Part shown: piece by piece, positions 17,118-25,074 of the stretch
Layout: every line of letters starts with the position of its first letter
Numbering within the stretch: the first letter of the stretch is position 1
Assembly (NCBI GenBank): GCA_949300375.1
Contig: CASGEB010000017.1
Coordinates: 1 to 39,345, forward strand
DNA from: an uncultured Pseudomonadota bacterium
Lineage (GTDB): Bacteria > Pseudomonadota > Alphaproteobacteria > RF32 > CAG-239
DNA: 39,345 nucleotides
Reading direction: 5' to 3'
Notes under the pieces: model-generated
The model's database searches: none
Told to the model about the DNA's origin: nothing
The model's input: only the letters and a program-made list of their open reading frames with translations
Position numbers and translations under genes: made by a program

Positions 17118-18422
17118 ATGAAAGTTGCGATTATCGGTACCGGGTATGTCGGGCTTCCGACGGGTGTTGGTTTGGCCGAACTCGGAAATGAAGTTTGCTG
17201 CGTTGATAAAATTCAAGAAAAAATTTCAGCTTTGAATGCAGGTGAGCTTACTCTTTATGAAGACGGGCTGGAAGAACTGTTTAAGAAAAATATTAAAAAC
17301 GGGCGGTTGACTTTTACTACCAGTATGGCAAAAGCCGTTATCGGAGCGGATGTTGTGTTGTTGGCAGTCGGTACGCCGCCGCATCCCGAAACCAAAGAAG
17401 CAGACCTTCAATATATTTATGCAGCGGCAAAAGAACTGGCGCAGTATTTGGAGGGATATACCGTTATTGCCACCAAGTCTACTGTTCCGGTCGGCACGGG
17501 AGACGAGATTGAGGCTGTTGTCCGCGAAGTCAGCCCGCAGGCTGATTTTGACGTGATTTCTCTGCCGGAATTTTTGCGTGAAGGATTTGCCATTCACGAC
17601 TTTTTCCATCCGGACAGAATTGTTGTCGGGTCAAACAGTGAAAGAGCCTGTGAAGTTATGAAACGGCTTTATGCCCCGTTTGAGGGCAAAACAGAGTTTT
17701 TGTGGGTTAAGCGCAAGTCGTCCGAGGCTATTAAATATGCATCCAATGCCTTTTTGGCGATGAAAATTCATTATATTAACGAGATGGCGGATTTTTGTGA
17801 AAAATCAGGAGCGGATATTAATGAAGTTGCCAAAGGGATGGGCCTGGACAGCCGTATCGGAAACAAATTTCTCAATGCCGGACCGGGATATGGCGGATCT
17901 TGTTTTCCGAAAGATACCAATGCAATGGCTCAGATGGCGCGAAAATACGGTGTCCGCCTGAATCTGATTGAGACAACGATTGCAAAGAATGATGAGCGCA
18001 AAGCGGAAATGGCCGGGCGGGTGATTGCTAAAATCAAGAATAATCCCCAAGGCAAAATAGCCGTTCTCGGGCTTGCGTTTAAAGGCGGTACGGATGACTG
18101 CCGCGAATCTCCGGCAATGGATATTTTGAAAGAATTGTTGAAGTACAGCGGCAATATTACTGTTTATGATCCCAAGGCGATGAAAAACGCTGAGAAAATT
18201 TTGGGAAATCAGGTTGTATATGCCAAAGACATATATGAGGCTTGCAACGGTGCCGAGATTTTGGTTATCCTTACCGAATGGGAAGAATTTCGGTCTTTGG
18301 ATTTGCAGAGAATCCGCGGCTTGATGAAAGCACATAAGATTGTTGATTTGCGCAATATGTTAAATGCGGACGAGGTGAGAAAATCCGGTTTCGATTACTC
18401 TTGTATCGGGATGATTTCTTAA
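17118..18422 (+). CDS. ugd: UDP-glucose 6-dehydrogenase
   Basis: The enzyme oxidises UDP-glucose to UDP-glucuronate with two NAD+, supplying precursors for capsule, LPS or exopolysaccharide. The N-terminal Rossmann motif is MKVAIIGTGYVGLPTGVGLA. The central helix and SSEAIKYASNAFLAMKI precede the catalytic Cys262 in GPGYGGSCFPKDTNA, and the C-terminal domain contains AVLGLAFKGGTDDCRESPAM. The 434-residue length is normal for bacterial two-domain UDP-sugar dehydrogenases. I chose the ATG at 17118 because GAGGA stands eight bases upstream; an in-frame TTG 15 bases earlier lies inside that site. GDP-mannose dehydrogenase is a related alternative but less likely. Confidence 0.92.
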   Translation: MKVAIIGTGYVGLPTGVGLAELGNEVCCVDKIQEKISALNAGELTLYEDGLEELFKKNIKNGRLTFTTSMAKAVIGADVVLLAVGTPPHPETKEADLQYIYAAAKELAQYLEGYTVIATKSTVPVGTGDEIEAVVREVSPQADFDVISLPEFLREGFAIHDFFHPDRIVVGSNSERACEVMKRLYAPFEGKTEFLWVKRKSSEAIKYASNAFLAMKIHYINEMADFCEKSGADINEVAKGMGLDSRIGNKFLNAGPGYGGSCFPKDTNAMAQMARKYGVRLNLIETTIAKNDERKAEMAGRVIAKIKNNPQGKIAVLGLAFKGGTDDCRESPAMDILKELLKYSGNITVYDPKAMKNAEKILGNQVVYAKDIYEACNGAEILVILTEWEEFRSLDLQRIRGLMKAHKIVDLRNMLNADEVRKSGFDYSCIGMIS

Positions 18423-18470
18423 TGCGGCAGATTATATTGTATATGCTAACTTTTTGAAAAGGAGAAAGTT

Positions 18471-19214
18471 ATGAAGAACGGTATTGAATGTTGTGATAAA
18501 ACCTGCAAGCTTGTGCCGGCTTTGGTTATTGGTTTCGGGCTGATGCTGGGCGGCTTTTTTCCAGGGTATTATTATTATAAATCTAAAGCCGATATGAATA
18601 TTGTAACGGTAAAAGGTCTGGCTGAAATGAATGTTCGGGCTGATTTGGCCGTTTGGGAGATTAAATTTGTGGTAACCAATGATAATCTGCAGATGGCTCA
18701 AAAAGAACTGAGCAGCCGTTATCAGACAATAGTTGAGTTTTTGCAAAAGCAAGGGCTTAAACCGGAAGAAATTGCCGAAGGACGGATTGATACCAATGAT
18801 TTGATGACTAATCCTTATCGTGATCGCAACTTTACTTCCCGTTATATTTTGACGCAGAAGGTGTTGGTTCGTTCCAACAATGTTGATTTGGTAGAAAAAG
18901 CCGTTAATTCAACCGGAGAGTTGATTTCCAAAGGCGTTGTTTTTGACAGCCAGTCTTATGGTTCGCCGGTTTCTTATATCTTTACGAAATTGAATGACAT
19001 AAAGCCGCAAATGCTTGAAGAAGCGACTAAAAATGCGCAAGCTGCAGCGGAAGAATTTGCTAAAAGTTCCCACAGTAAGGTAGGTAAAATTCGTCGGGCC
19101 AGTCAAGGAGTATTCTCGATTTTACCAAGGGAACAGACGGCCGGTGCCATGGAAATGAATCAGATAGAGAAAAAGGTTAGGGTTGTTTCTACAATCGAAT
19201 ACTATATTAATTAA
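18471..19214 (+). CDS. SIMPL (DUF541) domain protein with N-terminal membrane anchor
   Basis: The 247-residue product has a single hydrophobic segment at about 16-36, after a short Cys-containing N-terminus. A periplasmic SIMPL domain follows: IVTVKGLAEMNVRADLAVWE, LQKQGLKPEEIAEGRI and TSRYILTQKVLVRSNNVDLV. SIMPL proteins such as E. coli YggE are periplasmic and are linked to oxidative stress protection, but the mechanism is unclear. AAGGAG lies seven bases before the ATG. It follows ugd after 48 bases and is immediately followed by the tandem palindromic repeats. Confidence 0.88.
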   Translation: MKNGIECCDKTCKLVPALVIGFGLMLGGFFPGYYYYKSKADMNIVTVKGLAEMNVRADLAVWEIKFVVTNDNLQMAQKELSSRYQTIVEFLQKQGLKPEEIAEGRIDTNDLMTNPYRDRNFTSRYILTQKVLVRSNNVDLVEKAVNSTGELISKGVVFDSQSYGSPVSYIFTKLNDIKPQMLEEATKNAQAAAEEFAKSSHSKVGKIRRASQGVFSILPREQTAGAMEMNQIEKKVRVVSTIEYYIN

Positions 19215-19215
19215 T

Positions 19216-19583
19216 GTGCTAAAGCGGCATCATGCTTGTGATTTTTTCGCTCGTGTACCTCTTTGTACGCGCCGCTCAAAAATTACGGCGCAGCATACCG
19301 CTTTATCCCATTAATTTTATTGCCGTTGCTAAAAGGTGCTAAAGCGGTATCATATTTAGGATTTTCGCTCGTGTATCTTTTTGTACAAGTCGTTTGAAAA
19401 TTACGGCGCAGCATACCGCTTTATCCCATTAATTTTATTGCCGTTGCTAAAAGGTGCTAAAGCGGTATCATATTTAGGATTTTTGCTCGTGTACCTCTTT
19501 GTACACGTCGCTCGAAAATTACGGCGCAGCATACCGCTTTATCCCATTAATTTTATTGCTGTTGCTAAAAGGTGCTAAAGCGG
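19216..19583. repeat. Three tandem palindromic repeat units (about 118-120 bp each) plus a 12-bp stub
   Basis: Units lie at 19216-19335, 19336-19453 and 19454-19571, followed by the first 12 bases of a fourth (19572-19583). Each unit starts GTGCTAAAGCGG and ends CCGTTGCTAAAAG or a close variant. Within a unit AAAGCGGTAT pairs with ATACCGCTTT. In units 2 and 3 ATTTTYG pairs with CGAAAAT, and the centre is CGTGTAC, a short loop, then GTACACG (best preserved in unit 3). The array fills the gap between two convergent genes, where terminators would be expected. The core recurs at 32.0-32.4 kb with different arms. Confidence 0.88.
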
Positions 19584-19594
19584 AAGCCGGTTGT

Positions 19595-20083
19595 TTATTT
19601 TACGTTTTTTGATTGCTCGTTGATAACGTCTTGTCCCCATTCTTCTGCCATTTCGACAAGTTTTTTATCAATGACGTTCATTCTTTTGGCGGCGGAAATT
19701 TTTGCAAAGAAAATAAACAGATTGGGAAGTTCGCAATACAAAATCAGTCCGATGCCGGCAGAACCGAGCATAATAATCAGGTTGAACACGTCGCGCACAA
19801 TATCAAAGGCGCCGTCAACCGAATAGTGATTGATGATATGCAGCAGGTAGATGAAAACGCCTGCCATATTAAAGCAGCCGATTGTAACCAGTTTAGGTGA
19901 ATTTTTAGGGTCGGTAATCAGCAAGGTGATGGTAGGCAGCAGCCCAATCAGCAAAATTATGGTAAAGGGCAGAATGATGATTGTTATTAACAGCAGGATG
20001 GTGATTAATATCCATTGTTTTGCCCTTTTGGCTGCCGGAGTGGCAGATTTTTTGCTCAGATCACTTTTCTTTTTTATTTTCAT
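19595..20083 (-). CDS. Membrane protein coupled to the pseudokinase gene
   Basis: The 162-residue product has a basic N-terminus (MKIKKKSDLSKKSATPAAKR) and hydrophobic segments at about 24-55, 66-85 and 100-125. A charged C-terminal helix is probably cytoplasmic. Its ATG shares one base with the TGA of the upstream kinase-like gene (TGATG), so I set the start at 20083 rather than five codons earlier, and I infer translational coupling. That suggests the two membrane proteins function together. The gene ends 11 bases from the tandem palindromic repeats. I do not recognise the family. Confidence 0.8.
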   Translation of the reverse strand: MKIKKKSDLSKKSATPAAKRAKQWILITILLLITIIILPFTIILLIGLLPTITLLITDPKNSPKLVTIGCFNMAGVFIYLLHIINHYSVDGAFDIVRDVFNLIIMLGSAGIGLILYCELPNLFIFFAKISAAKRMNVIDKKLVEMAEEWGQDVINEQSKNVK

Positions 20084-22104
20084 CAGTTTAATATCCAAGA
20101 TATGAGGTTAATAACAAAAGAGGCAATCATTACGAATATTGCCAGAATGACCGCAAATTTCAGGGCGAGTTCCCGTGCTTCTTCATCTTGCCGGGTTCCG
20201 CGGGTAAGTATCCGGCTTTTGGCCGAAAGCAGCATATTTATTTCCGTAACGGCGCGATTGTATTGTTTTTTGTCGTTTTCTTTGGCTTCCGGATCTTCCA
20301 GAACGCGGTGTATTTCAATCAGTTTGCCGCTTTTGGCGACTTTGATGACTTCTCTTTCCAAAAATTTCTGATATTTTAAATTGCGGTATTGTTTAATCAG
20401 CGGTTTGCAGATATTAATCATCCATTGGGCCAAATGCGGCAGTTGTGCCGGGCCGTATTTGCTTTGGATGCTGGTGTACAGCCGTAAAACGGCGCTGATC
20501 TGAATATGCTCCAATTTGGAGTTCAGGTCGATGATAATCCCGTCAATCTTTTTGCCCATTTTGCAGCGAAGATAGGCTATGATGGTCTTGTCTATCGGTA
20601 ATCCGGACGGTTTGGAAAGCGCATAGCTGTTGTCCAGCGCTTTGACAATCTGGGTCAGGGATATGGCAAGTTCATTGCCTAGCAGCGGGCTGATACAGGG
20701 CAGGTCATTGTCAAAATCGTACATAATTCTTTCAATGCCGTAACCATAGTCCTGACGGTTGATATATACCTTAAATTCACCGGCGTTGGCAGGAGAACGC
20801 GTGTTGTTTTGCTCCAGATACCAAAATTTTATCAAATCATAGCTGAAAATATCATCATAAACTTTCATATCCTGGCGATTTTTCAGCCCATAGAAAATTG
20901 CTTTAGGCGTTCCATCCGGGAAAACTGCGGCGTCGCCCAGACGAATCGGCGCCGCGGGATTGATGAGAATGCAGATTTTGCTCAGCAATATGCTGAACGG
21001 GATTTTTTCTTTATCCTGATTGATGATTTTTTCAATATGGCTATGGAGTTTTTCGTCTTCCAGCCCGCTTTTAACCCATTCCAGAAGTTTGCCGGAAGTA
21101 ACCAGTTCCTTGGCTTCAATGGGCGAACTATGCAGAGCCATGGCAACGCCGGCTGCCGTGTAGTGTTTTTCGCCGTTGATGGTTAGAGCCCGTTTGGAGT
21201 TTTCAATTCCGCTATGCGCAATAAATGTGCTGTTTTTGCCTTCCATAAAATTGTAGCATTGCAGATAGTCCCAGCGGTTTTCCGGCAGATCCGCCAGCAT
21301 ACCGCGAAACAGGGAAAGATACGATGTCGGGAGTTTGTCTTCGCTGGTCAAAGCGGTAAAAGAACCTTTTTTCAGCTTTGTGCGCAGCGCCTCCGGAGCG
21401 GACATATCCGGAAGTATGTCTTTTTGAAAGACAAGCGACAACAAGACAACGCCGGCAGCGTAAATATCATTTTTGTCGCTGCCTTCGCCCCGTCCTTCTT
21501 TCTGCGCCATCAGACTTTCAATTGTTTCATATGCGGCCGGCTGGTGAAAAGCGGGAAAAGAAGCCGCACAGTCTCCCAATACTAAATCGGTTTTATTTTC
21601 ATCTTTGAAAAAGATATTGTCAATGCGAATCGATCGATGCGTGATGCCGTGGCCTTTTAAGGCTTCAATGCCGGCAAGCAGCGATAACATGGCTTTTCTG
21701 AATTTTTCGGTATCTTTTTTCCAGGAAAAATCGCTGCTGTCAAAGGCAGAGGCTTTTGAACCTCCCGGCATTTGATAAACCAGAGCCATATTGCGCGAGT
21801 GTCCGGGCGTATAGCTGATGATGCCGTATTCAACAAGTTTCAGAACAGCCGGATGTTCCATTGATTTTAACTGCGGAAGCAGAGAAATGCGGGCAGAAGT
21901 ATCATTGCCGCAAATCAGGGCGAAGAGTCTGCGGGACTGGCTGACTTTGTCAATTACTTTATAAGCCTTTGCTCCGTTTGTATCATATTCCGGAAGCGGT
22001 TTAGTATAGTCAATTTCATAGCGCTCTTTTAGCAAAGCACTGTTGTTTTCAGAATCGTTTCCGGTATTTTCTTCTTCGGTATTTTTGTTGTTTTCTTCAG
22101 CCAT
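20083..22104 (-). CDS. Protein kinase-like (probable pseudokinase) membrane protein
   Basis: The 673-residue product has a Ser/Thr kinase-like fold in residues about 30-290. The catalytic loop reads HGITHRSIRIDNIFF: the usual HRD is HRS at 156-158, so the catalytic base is missing, while Asn163 is kept. The DFG position reads LGDCAASF with Asp178 kept, and NDIYAAGVVLLSLVF matches the F-helix. I find no convincing glycine-rich loop or VAIK lysine. These losses suggest a pseudokinase that may bind nucleotide or partners. The middle 350 residues are unassigned, and a C-terminal hydrophobic helix (about 648-672) should anchor it to the membrane with the N-terminus in the cytoplasm. It is coupled to the downstream membrane protein. 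Confidence 0.85.
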   Translation of the reverse strand: MAEENNKNTEEENTGNDSENNSALLKERYEIDYTKPLPEYDTNGAKAYKVIDKVSQSRRLFALICGNDTSARISLLPQLKSMEHPAVLKLVEYGIISYTPGHSRNMALVYQMPGGSKASAFDSSDFSWKKDTEKFRKAMLSLLAGIEALKGHGITHRSIRIDNIFFKDENKTDLVLGDCAASFPAFHQPAAYETIESLMAQKEGRGEGSDKNDIYAAGVVLLSLVFQKDILPDMSAPEALRTKLKKGSFTALTSEDKLPTSYLSLFRGMLADLPENRWDYLQCYNFMEGKNSTFIAHSGIENSKRALTINGEKHYTAAGVAMALHSSPIEAKELVTSGKLLEWVKSGLEDEKLHSHIEKIINQDKEKIPFSILLSKICILINPAAPIRLGDAAVFPDGTPKAIFYGLKNRQDMKVYDDIFSYDLIKFWYLEQNNTRSPANAGEFKVYINRQDYGYGIERIMYDFDNDLPCISPLLGNELAISLTQIVKALDNSYALSKPSGLPIDKTIIAYLRCKMGKKIDGIIIDLNSKLEHIQISAVLRLYTSIQSKYGPAQLPHLAQWMINICKPLIKQYRNLKYQKFLEREVIKVAKSGKLIEIHRVLEDPEAKENDKKQYNRAVTEINMLLSAKSRILTRGTRQDEEARELALKFAVILAIFVMIASFVINLISWILN

Positions 22105-22242
22105 TGCCTGTTCTCTTGCTTATATAAATTCATTCTAACTATAAAATAAGAATGTTAATAAACAGCAAACATTTTATTAATTGAATTTTAAAATTTACGG
22201 ATATATATTCAATAAGCGCCAAATATTATGCGGTTTATGTGA

Positions 22243-23421
22243 ATGAGTATAAAAAAATTTGATACCTCGGAGATTTTTTCTCCTGATTACCTGGAAGGTA
22301 TCAGCGAGGTTTCTCCCTTTACAAGTCAGCCGGCCAGAGCTGCCGGCAGTATTGATTTTTCTTCAAATGCCGCAGTTGATACGTCTTCTTTGGAAAGTCT
22401 GGAGCCGGAAATTCATACGGCCGAAATTCAGCAATATGTTCCTAACGGTTCGGTTGATGAACGCAATGAAGAAAATAATGATGTTCATGAAAATGCCTTT
22501 CTCAATGAGGCTGATATTCGGCTGGATGATGTTATTAAAAAAGTTTTTTCAAGTTCGGAACGGCCGGTTGTTATTGTCAGCGACGACAAGGTCGAATATG
22601 TTAATGAGACGGCGCAGAAAATTTTGGAAGCGGATGAAAAGGATATTATCGGCCAGAATTTTTTCAGTTTTGTTGATGAAAATGACTGGAACAAGCTGGC
22701 AGAGAATATCGGCGTTATGCTGACGGATGGCAAAAATGTGCGTGCGAATCTGAAATCTGCGGGCGGAAAGCTTTGTAATATCGGTCTGGAAGCTATTTAT
22801 CTGCCGGATACCAGACATTTTTCCTTTATTTTAATCGGGCAGGAACACACAGCCGCACAAGCGCAGGAAAAGGCGGCCGAAAAGCCGGCGGCGCTTAATT
22901 TGTATGATGAGGTTACCGGGCTGCCGAGTTTTTATTTGTTTGAAGACCGGGTCCAGATGGCAATCAATTATGAAAATTATAAAGATTCCCGTCTGCGCAA
23001 GAATATGGTGGCGGTTATTGCCGTTTCGATTGACAATATTTTTGTGCTCCGGCAGCAGGGAATTGCGGATTTCGTGCTGAAGAAACTGGCGTCAAAACTG
23101 GTGCTTTCCTTAAAGAAAAACTATACCGTTGCCCGCGGAATGGCTTATGAATTCTGGATTATGATGAACGATATATCCAGTATGGGAGATTTGGATTTGG
23201 AAATGCGCAAGCTGAATGCAATTTTTATGGAAGGCGTCAGCGATAATATTACTGAACATACAATTAATACCAGTATCGGTATCAGCATTTTCCCGACTAT
23301 TGCCAAGTCGGCTAAGAAGTTGTTGGAACAGACGATTAAGGCGACTAAGAAATCTCAGGAAAAAGGCGGCGGCATCTCTGTCTTTAGCGAAGAAGACGAA
23401 CCGTCTGCTTCCGAAGCTTAA
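22243..23421 (+). CDS. PAS domain plus degenerate GGDEF domain protein
   Basis: The 392-residue product has no membrane helix. After a low-complexity N-terminal 90 residues, a PAS-like sensor domain covers about 95-205 (RPVVIVSDDKVEYVNETAQK, then DIIGQNFFSFVDENDW). A GGDEF-type domain follows from LYDEVTGLPSFYLFEDRVQ. At the signature the sequence is ARGMAYEFWIMM, so the GGDEF active-site loop is replaced by GMAYEF and diguanylate cyclase activity is not expected. It may act as a sensor or scaffold. No clear ribosome-binding site precedes the ATG. It is divergent from the pseudokinase gene across 138 bases and overlaps the convergent methyltransferase gene by four bases. Confidence 0.85.
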   Translation: MSIKKFDTSEIFSPDYLEGISEVSPFTSQPARAAGSIDFSSNAAVDTSSLESLEPEIHTAEIQQYVPNGSVDERNEENNDVHENAFLNEADIRLDDVIKKVFSSSERPVVIVSDDKVEYVNETAQKILEADEKDIIGQNFFSFVDENDWNKLAENIGVMLTDGKNVRANLKSAGGKLCNIGLEAIYLPDTRHFSFILIGQEHTAAQAQEKAAEKPAALNLYDEVTGLPSFYLFEDRVQMAINYENYKDSRLRKNMVAVIAVSIDNIFVLRQQGIADFVLKKLASKLVLSLKKNYTVARGMAYEFWIMMNDISSMGDLDLEMRKLNAIFMEGVSDNITEHTINTSIGISIFPTIAKSAKKLLEQTIKATKKSQEKGGGISVFSEEDEPSASEA

Positions 23422-24155
23422 AGACTTTCAAAAAATCCCATTCCGCTGCGAAGAATTTTTTGAGCCTGCGGCGTGTAGGAGCCGTCGGTTTGGTGTATGA
23501 TGATGCCGGGACTGATTGTTGTCGGCGCGCGGCTGGCTTTGCGGGCGGAGATTATGATTCTTTTGGCGTTTTGTTCAGATTTGGAAAAAACGGGAATAAT
23601 CTGAATTGCGCCTGCTTTTTCGTATAGGGCTGTGAGGATTTCATCAACGGCTTCTGCCCGGTTGATGATATAAAAATACCCTTGAGGTTTGAGCATCCGA
23701 AGACAGAATTTTATCCAGCCGGTTAAATCGAAATCGGTAAAATTGTGAGCCGTGGCTTTTCCGGCATAAGGGGAGGGCATATCTTTTTCTGCATAAGGCG
23801 GGTTGGTGACGACATGGTCAAAACTGCCGCCGGTCAGGTTCGGAATTTTTTGGCGGATGTCACAGGTTAAAAAACGGGTGGAGAAGCCGTTGGCTTGAGC
23901 GCTGGCATTGGAAAGTTCCGCCAATTCGGATTGGATTTCGAGGCCGGTAATCCGGGGCGAGGCATCCTGCAGGCGGTGTGCCAGGCACAGAGAAACCGCT
24001 CCGGTGCCGGAACCGACGTCAAGAATGCGTTCTCCGTTTTTGGTGCTGACAACCGAAGACAGCAGAACTGCGTCGGTGGAGGCGCGGTATCCGTTCACAG
24101 GCTGAAAAATTTTTACTTTTTTATCCAATAAATAGTCGTTAGTATATTCTATCAT
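23418..24155 (-). CDS. N6-adenine methyltransferase, tRNA1(Val)-A37 type
   Basis: The 245-residue product is a class I SAM-dependent methyltransferase. ERILDVGSGTGAVSLCLAHR (about 43-62) is the SAM-binding motif I, and VVTNPPYAEKDM carries the NPPY motif at 118-121, typical of enzymes that methylate exocyclic amino groups. The start DYLLDKKVKIFQPVNGYRAS, with the Q-P-x-x-G-Y-R-x-S/T-D pattern, is characteristic of the TrmN6/YfiC family, which methylates A37 of tRNA-Val. The target here is inferred from the family. It is convergent with the PAS/GGDEF gene and divergent from the HAD hydrolase gene with 45 bases between. Confidence 0.87.
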   Translation of the reverse strand: MIEYTNDYLLDKKVKIFQPVNGYRASTDAVLLSSVVSTKNGERILDVGSGTGAVSLCLAHRLQDASPRITGLEIQSELAELSNASAQANGFSTRFLTCDIRQKIPNLTGGSFDHVVTNPPYAEKDMPSPYAGKATAHNFTDFDLTGWIKFCLRMLKPQGYFYIINRAEAVDEILTALYEKAGAIQIIPVFSKSEQNAKRIIISARKASRAPTTISPGIIIHQTDGSYTPQAQKILRSGMGFFESL

Positions 24156-24200
24156 TTCAAAGTCTCTTTTTGTGGCTATCTTAAACGGGAAAACAAAAAA

Positions 24201-25043
24201 ATGCCAGAAAATATTTTAGACCTCATTGATAAGTTTGATTTGTATGTTTTTGATATTTACGGAGTTTTGTGGAACGGGAAGAGCGTTATTCCCGGTGCGG
24301 ACAATATGTTGGAAAGATTGAAAAAAGCTGGGAAAAAGGTTTTGATTATGTCGAACGGGACGGCTCTTTCCTGCCAGATTGAAGAAAGTTACGGCAAGAG
24401 AGGCTTTATTAAAGGCGTTCATTATGACAAGGTTGTTTCTTCCGGAGATGCTTATCATACTTATGTGCTCAAAGATAAACGCAATCTGAAATTTTATCAA
24501 TTCGGGCGGCCGAGCAAGGTTTTGTTCGAGGGGAGCAGATATGTCGAGTTGCAGGAGCCGGACGAGGCTGATTTTGTGTATGCCGGCGTACCGCAGACCT
24601 TTGACGGAGAAATCTGGCGCGATTATCTGACGATTGAGCCTTTTGCGGAAGAACTTTTGCATTTGATAAAAATGAACAAAACGCTGGTTTGCGCCAATCC
24701 GGATTTGAAAGCTTTTGAAGACCAGTATGAAGAGGCTGTTATTCGGCAGGGAAGCGTGGCAAAATTTTATGCCGAACATGGCGGCGATGTGGAATATTGG
24801 GGAAAACCATACGGTAATATTTATGATTTTGCCTTGCGGGACGAGCCGCTGCCGCGAGACAGGATGCTTATGGCGGGCGATACCCTGCAAACGGATATTT
24901 TAGGCGGAAAAAATTATGGAATGAAAACGGCTCTTATCCGGCGCGGAATTTCGGAATTGAATATGCAGGAAGCCGGGATGTCCGATATTTCGGATTATGC
25001 CCGCAGTCTGGGCATTGTTCCTGATTATATTTTTGAACCGTAA
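24201..25043 (+). CDS. HAD-family hydrolase, subclass IIA (TIGR01459-like)
   Basis: The 280-residue cytoplasmic protein has HAD motif I as YVFDIYGVLWNG, with the nucleophile Asp18; the second Asp of the usual DxD is Tyr. That resembles the FDVWGV form of the alphaproteobacterial TIGR01459 family. Motif II is IMSNGTALS and motif IV is MAGDTLQTDILGGKNYGM, with the acidic metal-binding residues. A IIA-type cap domain lies between them. These proteins are predicted sugar-phosphate or nucleotide phosphatases; the substrate is unknown. The missing second Asp raises the question of whether it is a phosphatase. Confidence 0.87.
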   Translation: MPENILDLIDKFDLYVFDIYGVLWNGKSVIPGADNMLERLKKAGKKVLIMSNGTALSCQIEESYGKRGFIKGVHYDKVVSSGDAYHTYVLKDKRNLKFYQFGRPSKVLFEGSRYVELQEPDEADFVYAGVPQTFDGEIWRDYLTIEPFAEELLHLIKMNKTLVCANPDLKAFEDQYEEAVIRQGSVAKFYAEHGGDVEYWGKPYGNIYDFALRDEPLPRDRMLMAGDTLQTDILGGKNYGMKTALIRRGISELNMQEAGMSDISDYARSLGIVPDYIFEP

Positions 25044-25074
25044 TGTTTTGAACAGTTCCGTATTGTGCGAAGAG

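Noticed and set aside
19381-19578. 65-residue frame inside the tandem repeats
   Set aside because: It repeats with the units, spans arms and core, and is interrupted in element A by a stop; the DNA is better explained as palindromic repeats.
19216-19583. CRISPR array
   Set aside because: Units of 118-120 bases are repeated in full with no unique spacers, and no cas genes are nearby.
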